Assembly (NCBI GenBank): GCA_011620505.1 | Contig: WOZA01000129.1 | Span: 1-6,022 of the forward strand | Reading direction: 5' to 3' | Length of the DNA: 6,022 nucleotides | Source: Anaerolineaceae bacterium | Lineage (GTDB): Bacteria; Chloroflexota; Anaerolineae; Anaerolineales; Anaerolineaceae | Shown: piece after piece, positions 1 to 6,022 of the stretch | How positions within the stretch are numbered: position 1 is the first letter of the stretch | Layout of the letters: the number at the start of each line of letters is the position of its first letter | Position numbers and translations under genes: made by a program | The notes under the pieces: generated by a model | Database searches by the model: none | What the model was told of the DNA's origin: nothing | The model's input: the letters and a program-made list of their open reading frames with translations, nothing else

Positions 1-124
1 GATCTGCCTGTAACGTCTTGCCAAACATCATGAGATAATCCAGACAAAACCGCAGACCACCTCTTGGACATGATTGTGCCGGGCTCTTGCCCGGGCACAG
101 CTTTTCGCCGTAGGCGTTCAACAT
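1..124 (-). other. Unverified edge-truncated reading frame downstream of gltX
   Basis: A minus-strand frame begins at an ATG at 124 and stays open to the window edge (41 codons), beginning MLNAYGEKLCPGK. The same frame is open upstream to about 206 without another standard start codon. There is no Shine-Dalgarno sequence before the ATG, no family is recognised, and the frame runs through the hairpin at 75-99. It may be the start of a small gene, a gene remnant, or non-coding repeat sequence. Confidence 0.15.
75..99. other. Strong GC-rich hairpin with one bulged base
   Basis: TGTGCCGGGC and GCCCGGGCACA pair over 10 bp around a TCTT loop with one bulged G at 95. On the plus strand it is followed by GCTTTT, which resembles a weak terminator for plus-strand transcription. 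On the minus strand, which carries gltX, no T-run follows. Confidence 0.35.
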
Positions 125-169
125 AATATTGAGAATGGCACGATCAACAGGATTAACTGCAGCCAGCCG

Positions 170-192
170 CGCCCCTCGTTTCCCTCGGGGCG
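170..192 (-). other. GC-rich hairpin just after gltX
   Basis: CGCCCC and GGGGCG can pair as a 6-bp stem with an 11-nt loop, 18 nt beyond the gltX stop codon. No T-run follows on the minus strand, so it is not a standard intrinsic terminator. It could help end or protect the transcript's 3' end, or be part of a repeat. Confidence 0.3.
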
Positions 193-210
193 TGTGATGA
201 CGAAATCAAC

Positions 211-1638
211 CTACTGCAATTTGCTCATCCCAAGCCTGATGCGCCGGAGGGATTCCTCTTTGCCAAGCAATTCTGCCAGTTCGGTGGCGCCACCGGGAGA
301 GGTTTCCTGCCCGGAGAGGGCGGCGCGGATTGGCCACATGACCGTCCCCACCTTGAAGCCCTGTTCCTGTGCGAAGGCTTTCAAGACCTCAAACAACCCT
401 TCGTTGCTCCAGTTCTCCAGGTTCTCCAACAGGGGTAAGGTCTTCTCAAGAATCACGCGGGAGGACTCCAGGGTCGATTTCGACTTCTGATTCTCGAACA
501 GTTCCGCCGAGTACTCTGGCAGCTCAACCAGGAATCCGACCAGTCGTGGGATGTCTGTCAGTATTTCAGTGCGGATCTGGATCAACTGGCTGATCTTTGC
601 CAGGTCAAAGCCCTTTAAACCTTCGGGATAAAACGGCAGGGCGATTTGATGGAAGGCTTCAGGGCTGAGAGAGCGAATGTGTTCAGCGTTCAACCAGCGC
701 AGCTTATCCATGGAAAAAGCCGCGTTGGCTTTATTGATGCGATCCATGTCGAAAGCCTCGATCAGGTCTTCCATCAGGAAAAATTCGCGCTCGTCTCCCG
801 GATTCCACCCGAGAAGGGCGACATAATTGACAATCGCCTGCGGCAGAAAACCCATCCGCACCAGGTCTTCAAAGGACGGATCCCCTTTGCGCTTGCTCAT
901 CTTGGCACCATCCTCGCGGATGATGTGGGGCAGGTGGATGTATTCCGGATACTGCCAGCCAAATGCTTCGTAGAGCAGGTTATATTTTGGGGTGGAGGAA
1001 AGATATTCCTGTCCGCGGATGACGTGCGAAATTTCCATCAGGTGGTCATCGACCACGTTGGCAAAGTTGTAAGTGGGAAAGCCATCGGATTTAAGCAGCA
1101 CCTGGTCGTCGAGTTGTTTGTTCTCGATAGCAATGTGCCCGTAGACATGGTCATCAAAACTGCTGATGCCTTCCAGCGGGATACGCTGGCGCACCACCGG
1201 TACCAAGCCTTCAGCAAAGCGGGCTTCCACTTCCTGGGGGGTCAGGTTGCGGCAGGGATCGCGGTAGCCTTCCACGCGTTCATTGCTGGCTTCGAGGGCA
1301 GGTTTATCTTCTTTACCGCAGAAGCAGTAATAGGCGTGACCACTCGCGAGCAGTTTTTGCGCATAGGTTTTGTAAATCGGCAAGCGCTCGCTCTGCACGT
1401 AAGGACCATAACCACCGTCCTTGTCAGGACCTTCATCGTAGCTGATGCCAGCCAGGGCAAGACCGCGATAAATCGCTGAGACTGCCTCAGGCACGTTGCG
1501 GCTCTGGTCGGTATCTTCGATGCGCAGGATGAATTTGCCCCCCGCCTTTTTAGCGATCAGGTAAGCGTAGAGGGCGGTGCGGAGGTTGCCGATGTGCATA
1601 TAGCCAGTGGGGCTGGGAGCAAAGCGAGTTCTGAACAT
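211..1638 (-). CDS. gltX: Glutamyl-tRNA synthetase (glutamate--tRNA ligase)
   Basis: This cytoplasmic class I aminoacyl-tRNA synthetase attaches glutamate to tRNA(Glu) using ATP. The 475-residue protein starts with the diagnostic FAPSPTGYMHIGN segment, its HIGH-type motif HIGN at 15-18, followed by LRIEDTD at about 38-44. The second ATP-binding motif is KMSKR at 246-250. A zinc site like that of E. coli GluRS is visible as C105-x-C107 and Y125-xxx-C129. The catalytic core also contains VVDDHLMEISHVIRGQEYL at about 195-213. The C-terminal part (from about 320) is the helical anticodon-binding domain, ending with the family-like segment GKEESLRRI. The ATG at 1638 has AGGAAG 5 nt upstream and places the first motif at the usual position. 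The gene lies 75 bp after uvrA on the same strand with no clear terminator between, so cotranscription is possible. Whether it is discriminating or also charges tRNA(Gln) cannot be decided without alignment and knowledge of glnS and gatCAB in the genome. Confidence 0.98.
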   Translation of the reverse strand: MFRTRFAPSPTGYMHIGNLRTALYAYLIAKKAGGKFILRIEDTDQSRNVPEAVSAIYRGLALAGISYDEGPDKDGGYGPYVQSERLPIYKTYAQKLLASGHAYYCFCGKEDKPALEASNERVEGYRDPCRNLTPQEVEARFAEGLVPVVRQRIPLEGISSFDDHVYGHIAIENKQLDDQVLLKSDGFPTYNFANVVDDHLMEISHVIRGQEYLSSTPKYNLLYEAFGWQYPEYIHLPHIIREDGAKMSKRKGDPSFEDLVRMGFLPQAIVNYVALLGWNPGDEREFFLMEDLIEAFDMDRINKANAAFSMDKLRWLNAEHIRSLSPEAFHQIALPFYPEGLKGFDLAKISQLIQIRTEILTDIPRLVGFLVELPEYSAELFENQKSKSTLESSRVILEKTLPLLENLENWSNEGLFEVLKAFAQEQGFKVGTVMWPIRAALSGQETSPGGATELAELLGKEESLRRIRLGMSKLQ

Positions 1639-1643
1639 AATGA

Positions 1644-1649
1644 CTTCCT
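1644..1649 (-). promoter_or_regulatory. gltX: Ribosome binding site of gltX
   Basis: AGGAAG on the minus strand lies 5 nt before the gltX ATG at 1638. It is a good Shine-Dalgarno sequence and supports independent translation initiation rather than coupling to uvrA. Confidence 0.75.
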
Positions 1650-1681
1650 GTTGTGTTGGTTTCTGGCGTAAATCCTACCAT

Positions 1682-1696
1682 AATCACCGGGTGATT
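1682..1696. repeat. Perfect 15-nt palindrome in the uvrA-gltX gap
   Basis: AATCACC and GGTGATT form a perfect 7-bp inverted repeat around one central base, about 45 nt upstream of the gltX start. In the direction of transcription no T-run follows it, so it is a poor intrinsic terminator for uvrA. On the plus strand it is followed by TTTT-type sequence, but nothing is transcribed toward it on that strand. An operator or a small RNA hairpin is possible. The heptamer GGTGATT recurs at 1734-1740 inside the end of uvrA. Confidence 0.45.
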
Positions 1697-1713
1697 TTGT
1701 ACACACTAAATGG

Positions 1714-4617
1714 TTACTTACAAGTCTGGCGATGGTGATTGAGGACGTATTTGCGCAGATATTGGCCGGTATAACTTCTTTCGATGTGGCATAAATCTTC
1801 CGGCGTACCCTCCGCCAGCACCTCACCTCCGCGGTCGCCGCCTTCCGGACCGAGGTCAATGATCCAATCGGCCACCTTGATGATGTCCAGATTGTGTTCA
1901 ATGATCACGACCGTATTGCCGGCGTCCACCAGGGTTTGCAGCACTTCGATCAGCATGTGCACGTCCGCTGCATGCAGCCCAACGGAGGGTTCGTCCAGCA
2001 CGTAAAGGGTCTGGCCCGTGGCAACCCGCGAAAGTTCCTTGGAGAGTTTTACGCGTTGGGCTTCCCCACCCGAAAGGGTGGGAGCGGGCTGCCCGAGGCG
2101 GATGTAGCCGCAGCCAACATCTTTCAACGTCTGAAGTTTGCGGCTGATGCGCGGAAAAGCTTCAAAATACTCCAAAGCGCTGTCGACGGTCATGTTCAGC
2201 ACATCCGCGATGCTCTTGTCTTTGAAGCGTACCTGCAGTGTCTCGTGGTTATAGCGGCTGCCCCGGCAGACCTCACAGGGGACGTAAACATCCGGCAGGA
2301 ACTGCATTTCGATCTTGAGCTGACCTTCTCCATGGCAGGCTTCGCAGCGACCACCCTTGACGTTGAACGAAAAACGACCTTTATCATAGCCGCGCAGCTT
2401 TGAGTCTGGCAAACTGGCGAACAAATCGCGGATCATGTCGAACATGCCGGTGTAGGTGGCAGGGTTGGAACGCGGCGTGCGGCCGATGGGAGATTGGTCA
2501 ATATTGATGACCTTGTCGAGATACTCACTCCCCTCGATGCGTTCGTGCTTTCCGGCGGTGGTATGTGCGCCCATCAGTGTGCGTGCCAGGGCGTTATATA
2601 GGATTTCCACCGTGAGGGTAGACTTGCCCGAGCCGGATACACCTGTCACGCAGACGAACTTGCCAAGTGGGATGTCTACCGTCAGGTTTTTGAGGTTGTT
2701 CTCCTGGGCTCCCACGATGCGCAGGCTTTGCCCGTTACCTTTGCGGCGGGTTGCAGGAATTGGAACGAATTTTTTCCCGCTCAGGTATGCGCCCGTGATT
2801 GAATCGGGCGAGGCTTCAATTTGTTCCGGTGTGCCTTCTGCCACCAGGTAACCGCCTTGATCACCCGCACCCGGACCGAGATCGATCACCCAGTCCGCCG
2901 AGCGGATGGTTTCATCATCGTGTTCCACCACAAGCACCGTGTTGCCGAGGTCTCGTAGACCCTTGAGCGTTTCGAGCAGCTTACCGTTGTCGCGTGGGTG
3001 CAGCCCAATCGATGGCTCATCCAGCACATACAATACACCCATCAGTTTGGAGCCCACCTGAGTCGCCAATCGGATGCGTTGCGCCTCACCACCGGAGAGC
3101 GAGGTAGCGGAGCGTTCGAGCGTCAGATAGTCCAGCCCAACGTCCACCATGAAACCCAGGCGGGCATTGATCTCGCGCAAGATGCGGTCAGCAATCACCA
3201 CGTCGCGCTTGCTCAGGGGAGTTTGTTGCCCATCCATCAGGCGATGGACCCAATCGAGGGTCTTGTTAATAGGCCACTCAGTGACTTGAATAATATTCCT
3301 GTTGTCCACGGTTACGCCAAGTGCTTCCTTGCGCAAGCGTTTCCCATGACACTCAGGGCAAGGTTTGAGCGAAATGAAAGACCCGATCTTGGCTCGGATC
3401 CATTCAGAATTTGTATCTTTATATCGGCGCATCAAATTGCCGATCACCCCTTCGAATGGGGTGCTAAAGGTACTGTGCCTTCCGCTGCGGCCAATGTACT
3501 CAACACGGATCTCTTCTCCCTTGGTTCCGTAGAGCAAAAGGTCCATTTGCGCCTGGTTCAGTGTGCTGATGGGTTTATCCACGCTGAAGCCAGCGTGTTT
3601 TGCCAGGGCTTCGATCATCTGCCAGGAATAACCTCCGCTCTCTTTTGGCGACCAGTCGGGCATGGCAATGGCGCCATTGCGCAGGCTTTTGGTCTTGTTG
3701 GGGATCAGCAGGTCTGGATTGATCTCTTCCATGGATCCCAGACCCTGGCAGACCGGGCAGGCTCCATGGGGGGTATTGAACGAAAAGGTACGCGGTTCGA
3801 TCTCAATCAGCAGGGAGCCATGCTCGGGGCAGGCGAGGTTTTCGGAAAACTGGATATCTTCCGGAGGATTCGCGCTGAGATTGTGAACGGTGATATAACC
3901 CTCGCCATATCTCAGCGCTGTTTCAACCGAGTCAGTCAGGCGGGAAATCATGCTGAGCCGTTCGTCTTCAGACTCTGGAGCGTTGATCACAATACGATCG
4001 ACGATGGCTTCAATCGTATGTTTTTGATAGCGATCGATGTCAATTTGTTCATCGAGATTGAATACCAATCCGTCCACCCGCACGCGAGTGAAGCCGCTTT
4101 TGCTGATCTCATCGAACAGGGCTTGATAGGTACCTTTGCGTTCCCGCACCATCGGCGCCAGCACGAGGAGGCGTGAACCGACCGGCAAATTCATGATCGT
4201 TTCGACGATTTCCTGTGCTGACTGCTTTTGCAGCGGACGCCCACAAATCGGGCAATGGGGAATTCCAACGCGCGCAAACAGCAAACGGAAGTAATCATAG
4301 ACTTCTGTGACCGTGCCGACCGTGGAACGTGGATTGTTGGAAGTCGATTTCTGGTCAATTGAGACCGCGGGGGAGAGCCCCTCGATCGAATCAACGTCGG
4401 GTTTATCCATTTGCCCCAGGTATTGGCGGGCATACGAGGAAAGCGACTCCACGTAACGGCGCTGCCCCTCGGCGAAGATCGTGTCAAAAGCCAGCGAGCT
4501 TTTGCCCGAGCCCGAAAGCCCGGTCATCACCACCAGCTTATCTCGCGGAATTTCTACGGTAATATTTTTGAGGTTGTGTTCACGCGCGCCAACCACGCGC
4601 AGGTTGTCAGTGGGCAT
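1714..4617 (-). CDS. uvrA: UvrA, excinuclease ABC subunit A (DNA-damage-recognition ATPase)
   Basis: UvrA is the ABC-type ATPase that, with UvrB, finds bulky DNA lesions and starts nucleotide excision repair in the cytoplasm. The 967-residue product has both nucleotide-binding halves. The first has a Walker A GLSGSGKS (about 33-40), LSGGEAQR signature (507-514) and Walker B LYVLDE (529-534). The second has GVSGSGKS (659-666), LSGGEAQR (848-855) and LYVLDE (871-876). Three zinc modules are visible: C122/C125 with C263/H266, C287/C290 with C420/C423, and C758/C761 with C781/C784. The conserved segment containing EGLSPAVSIDQKS begins near residue 79. The UvrB-binding and insertion domains should lie between about 125 and 260. 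Length is normal, slightly longer than the E. coli protein. I chose the ATG at 4617: it gives an N-terminus like other UvrAs, has GGAG 12 nt upstream, and lies downstream of the predicted transcription start. An in-frame TTG at 4635 would add six residues but has no spaced ribosome-binding site. No residue needed for catalysis appears missing. Confidence 0.98.
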   Translation of the reverse strand: MPTDNLRVVGAREHNLKNITVEIPRDKLVVMTGLSGSGKSSLAFDTIFAEGQRRYVESLSSYARQYLGQMDKPDVDSIEGLSPAVSIDQKSTSNNPRSTVGTVTEVYDYFRLLFARVGIPHCPICGRPLQKQSAQEIVETIMNLPVGSRLLVLAPMVRERKGTYQALFDEISKSGFTRVRVDGLVFNLDEQIDIDRYQKHTIEAIVDRIVINAPESEDERLSMISRLTDSVETALRYGEGYITVHNLSANPPEDIQFSENLACPEHGSLLIEIEPRTFSFNTPHGACPVCQGLGSMEEINPDLLIPNKTKSLRNGAIAMPDWSPKESGGYSWQMIEALAKHAGFSVDKPISTLNQAQMDLLLYGTKGEEIRVEYIGRSGRHSTFSTPFEGVIGNLMRRYKDTNSEWIRAKIGSFISLKPCPECHGKRLRKEALGVTVDNRNIIQVTEWPINKTLDWVHRLMDGQQTPLSKRDVVIADRILREINARLGFMVDVGLDYLTLERSATSLSGGEAQRIRLATQVGSKLMGVLYVLDEPSIGLHPRDNGKLLETLKGLRDLGNTVLVVEHDDETIRSADWVIDLGPGAGDQGGYLVAEGTPEQIEASPDSITGAYLSGKKFVPIPATRRKGNGQSLRIVGAQENNLKNLTVDIPLGKFVCVTGVSGSGKSTLTVEILYNALARTLMGAHTTAGKHERIEGSEYLDKVINIDQSPIGRTPRSNPATYTGMFDMIRDLFASLPDSKLRGYDKGRFSFNVKGGRCEACHGEGQLKIEMQFLPDVYVPCEVCRGSRYNHETLQVRFKDKSIADVLNMTVDSALEYFEAFPRISRKLQTLKDVGCGYIRLGQPAPTLSGGEAQRVKLSKELSRVATGQTLYVLDEPSVGLHAADVHMLIEVLQTLVDAGNTVVIIEHNLDIIKVADWIIDLGPEGGDRGGEVLAEGTPEDLCHIERSYTGQYLRKYVLNHHRQTCK

Positions 4618-4629
4618 AATTTGGTTAAT

Positions 4630-4633
4630 CTCC
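4630..4633 (-). promoter_or_regulatory. uvrA: Ribosome binding site of uvrA
   Basis: GGAG on the minus strand lies 12 nt before the ATG at 4617, a slightly long spacing. It overlaps the alternative TTG start at 4635 and therefore argues for the ATG. Confidence 0.5.
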
Positions 4634-4641
4634 AACCTTTT

Positions 4642-4650
4642 ATTATATCA
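4642..4650 (-). promoter_or_regulatory. uvrA: Extended -10 promoter for uvrA (proximal)
   Basis: The minus strand reads TGATATAAT, a perfect TATAAT (4647-4642) preceded by TGn, which is the extended -10 form. Transcription would be expected to begin near 4635, giving a leader of about 18 nt before the ATG at 4617. No good -35 hexamer is seen at 16-18 bp, which extended -10 promoters can tolerate. This is a prediction from sequence only. Confidence 0.6.
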
Positions 4651-4653
4651 TTT

Positions 4654-4676
4654 GTTCTATAAATCAGACGTCGAAC
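4654..4676. promoter_or_regulatory. GTTC-N15-GAAC inverted repeat between the two uvrA promoters
   Basis: On the plus strand GTTC (4654-4657) and GAAC (4673-4676) form a spaced inverted repeat. It lies directly upstream of the proximal -10 box and overlaps the predicted distal start site, a good place for a repressor. GAAC/GTTC half-sites occur in LexA boxes of several phyla, and uvrA is a common SOS gene. However, the spacing here matches no LexA box I know, and four-base arms can arise by chance. Confidence 0.25.
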
Positions 4677-4677
4677 G

Positions 4678-4707
4678 ATTATACTTCTGAGGTTGTTTTT
4701 GGGTTAA
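4678..4707 (-). promoter_or_regulatory. uvrA: Sigma-70-type promoter for uvrA (distal)
   Basis: A second perfect TATAAT is on the minus strand at 4683-4678. An upstream TTAACC (4707-4702) matches four of six positions of TTGACA with an 18-bp spacer. The expected start is near 4671, giving a leader of about 54 nt before the uvrA ATG. It begins just after the end of the membrane-protein gene. Confidence 0.5.
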
Positions 4708-4725
4708 GGAAAGCAGAAAAATTGC

Positions 4726-5820
4726 TCAGTTGGCTGGGATTTCGTCGGGCTCGAGCGCTTTTTTGCGGTTCAGGAATGGGCTCAGAGCGAGCCCGATAAA
4801 AGTTGTCAGCCAGAATGAAATCAGGCGGAAGCCAATTACCGCGACGATACTGATCTCCTTGGGCACCCCAAGGCTGCTAAAAAGGGCTGCCATCGTCGCT
4901 TCGATCACTCCCACACCGCCCGGCAGTATGAAGGCTATCTTGGCAATCAGGAAGGGTATTCCGTATCCCGCAAAGAGCACTCCTAAATGAACTTGATACC
5001 CCGCAGCGAGGAATACCAGGTAGAGGCATGTCATATCGAAGAGAATATAAGCGAAAGCGCCCAAAAGCGGGCGTAACCAACTGCCTTTGCGCAGCGACTT
5101 CCACGCCTTAAGCATGGTATTGACATTCTCCTTGGTTTTGGCTGGATCATAGGGTTTTTTGCGAAACCGCGCCCAGTTCCAGAGCGCCCAATTGACCAGT
5201 TTGTAAGTCCCGGTTGGAAAAACCAGCGCCAATAGATAGCCATAAGTGAAAATGATCAGGAACAGTAAGAACAGGCTATACTGCAGCAGTTGCCCTTGCG
5301 TAATCCGATCGGTAAACGCGAGAAAAGCGATTCCAACCACCGAGACGAAAATAATTGCCGCGTTGACCAGCATCGAAGGCAGAATTCCGGCAATCGTAGA
5401 GCTGGATTTGCTGGCACCGCTTTTATTGACGAAGCGATATGTCGCCGCGGCAGAGCCTATCCAGCCCCCTGCCACCAGTCCGATGCTGAAGGATGCCATC
5501 GAAATCATTGCCCCGTCAAAAATGCTCAAGCGGTGATTGTTAAGATCCAACAAAGCTTGCAGGCAGTAGCCATAACCCAAATACGCCAATCCTTCAGCCA
5601 AAACCGCCAGGGCCACCACCCACCAGGTCATTTCACGGATCACTTCAAGCGCTTGGCGGATGTCCATCATCCTCGGCAGCACGAGGTTCACTGCCAGCCC
5701 AAGCACCACCAGCACGATGAGCACACGCCAGGTTTTCTTCTTGCTCTGAGGTTTCTCTATCTCAAAATCAGCCACGTTTTTTCGACCAGTTGTCCGCAGT
5801 CGCGGTAGTGTTATGTCCAT
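4726..5820 (-). CDS. Polytopic membrane protein, lysylphosphatidylglycerol synthase TM-region (YbhN/AglD-like) family
   Basis: This is a complete gene for an integral membrane protein of 364 residues. A short basic N-terminus (residues about 1-31, rich in Lys and Arg) precedes roughly eight hydrophobic segments near residues 32-49, 66-88, 104-126, 141-169, 178-201, 248-274, 279-298 and 324-346. The best family marker is the ILPGGVGVIE motif at about 298-307, followed by FRLISFW at about 331-337. This pair is typical of the UPF0104/LPG_synthase_TM family, which includes YbhN, AglD and the membrane half of MprF. There is no C-terminal aminoacyl-transferase domain, so it is not a full MprF, and lysyl-phosphatidylglycerol synthesis should not be claimed. 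A lipid-flippase or glycolipid-related role is inference; the substrate is unknown. I chose the ATG at 5820 because AGG lies 6 nt upstream. An in-frame TTG at 5838 would add six residues, and a GTG at 5775 would remove fifteen. The gene is separated from uvrA by a gap that carries uvrA promoter signals. Confidence 0.85.
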   Translation of the reverse strand: MDITLPRLRTTGRKNVADFEIEKPQSKKKTWRVLIVLVVLGLAVNLVLPRMMDIRQALEVIREMTWWVVALAVLAEGLAYLGYGYCLQALLDLNNHRLSIFDGAMISMASFSIGLVAGGWIGSAAATYRFVNKSGASKSSSTIAGILPSMLVNAAIIFVSVVGIAFLAFTDRITQGQLLQYSLFLLFLIIFTYGYLLALVFPTGTYKLVNWALWNWARFRKKPYDPAKTKENVNTMLKAWKSLRKGSWLRPLLGAFAYILFDMTCLYLVFLAAGYQVHLGVLFAGYGIPFLIAKIAFILPGGVGVIEATMAALFSSLGVPKEISIVAVIGFRLISFWLTTFIGLALSPFLNRKKALEPDEIPAN

Positions 5821-5869
5821 AAAGAGCCTGTAATGCAAGTCTCATACCAAAAAGCTCCACTGATAAGCG

Positions 5870-5875
5870 ATTTTA
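5870..5875 (-). promoter_or_regulatory. Possible -10 box for the membrane-protein gene
   Basis: TAAAAT on the minus strand matches five of six positions of TATAAT and would give a leader of about 43 nt. The only -35-like sequence (TTCAGT, three of six matches, 16-bp spacer) lies within the inverted repeat 5881-5897. If real, the promoter would be overlapped by that repeat. The evidence is weak. Confidence 0.25.
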
Positions 5876-5880
5876 CACCA

Positions 5881-5897
5881 TTCAGTAGTTTACTGAA
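5881..5897. repeat. Perfect 7+3+7 inverted repeat upstream of the membrane-protein gene
   Basis: TTCAGTA, a GTT spacer and TACTGAA form a perfect inverted repeat about 60 nt upstream of the ATG at 5820. Its AT-rich symmetric form and position suit a transcription-factor operator. With no T-run on either strand it is unlikely to be a terminator. I cannot assign it to a known regulator. Confidence 0.45.
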
Positions 5898-6022
5898 ATT
5901 TCCTCCATTCATATTCTATAGGTCACAATTAGCCTCACATCCAGGATGGGGGTAATCCTCGCCTTTTAACAAGGGAAAGTAACTGAGCTCTTTGTGGTAA
6001 CGCCAGCCGTTGGAAAGTTACC
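5898..6022. other. Gene-free right edge with short repeats
   Basis: No gene is supported here. GGTAAC (5996-6001) and GTTACC (6017-6022) form an inverted repeat with an inner CCA/TGG pair. GGAAAGTAAC (5974-5983) recurs as GGAAAGTTAC (6012-6021). CATCC/GGATG (5938-5948) is a small palindrome. On the minus strand a frame is open from the edge for 28 codons and ends at a TGA near 5936; it could be the tail of an upstream gene but has no recognisable features. Confidence 0.3.

Noticed and set aside
74..490. 138-codon plus-strand frame spanning the gltX 3' end
   Set aside because: About two thirds is antisense to gltX, and the start lies inside a strong hairpin. No family is recognised.
646..1479. 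277-codon open frame on the plus strand
   Set aside because: It is antisense to the catalytic part of gltX and has no domain signature or ribosome-binding site of note.
1639..1713. T-box or other riboswitch upstream of gltX
   Set aside because: The gap is only 75 bp and lacks a T-box sequence, an antiterminator and a terminator.
2998..4176. 392-codon open frame on the plus strand
   Set aside because: It lies entirely antisense to uvrA, whose motifs are unambiguous. It has no recognisable domain and is explained by codon bias of the opposite strand.
5811..5912. 33-codon minus-strand frame in the leader of the membrane-protein gene
   Set aside because: It has no Shine-Dalgarno sequence before its ATG and runs through the inverted repeat at 5881-5897, so it is most likely chance.
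1..6022. tRNA genes, CRISPR arrays and mobile-element genes
   Set aside because: No cloverleaf with a GGTTCRA-type arm, no regularly spaced repeats, and no transposase or integrase motifs were seen on either strand.

Overview
The window carries three complete genes, all on the minus strand. Reading in the direction of transcription (right to left) they are a polytopic membrane protein of the YbhN/AglD/MprF-transmembrane family (4726-5820), the excision-repair ATPase UvrA (1714-4617), and glutamyl-tRNA synthetase GltX (211-1638). All three are intact, with full family motifs, so this looks like ordinary chromosomal housekeeping DNA. No transposase, integrase, phage gene, CRISPR array, toxin-antitoxin pair or defence gene is visible. 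The style of the UvrA and GluRS proteins and the moderate GC content would fit a Chloroflexota lineage such as Anaerolineae. That is an impression from sequence style only, not a phylogenetic result.

Layout: 1-210 is the region downstream of gltX. It holds two GC-rich hairpins and an unrecognised minus-strand reading frame that runs off the window edge. gltX follows uvrA after a 75-bp gap (1639-1713) with a good Shine-Dalgarno sequence and a short perfect palindrome. No convincing terminator separates the two, so they may be cotranscribed. The 108-bp gap between uvrA and the membrane-protein gene (4618-4725) holds two perfect TATAAT -10 boxes facing uvrA, one of them an extended -10, with a GTTC/GAAC inverted repeat between them. 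The region upstream of the membrane-protein gene (5821-6022) holds a perfect 7+3+7 inverted repeat over a possible weak promoter, short overlapping reading frames, and repeat-like sequence at the right edge.

The genes do not form an obvious pathway. UvrA recognises damaged DNA with UvrB, GltX charges tRNA with glutamate, and the membrane protein may move or modify an envelope lipid. I found no convincing new biological system. The items most worth checking are the non-coding control elements and the two repeat-like intergenic edges.
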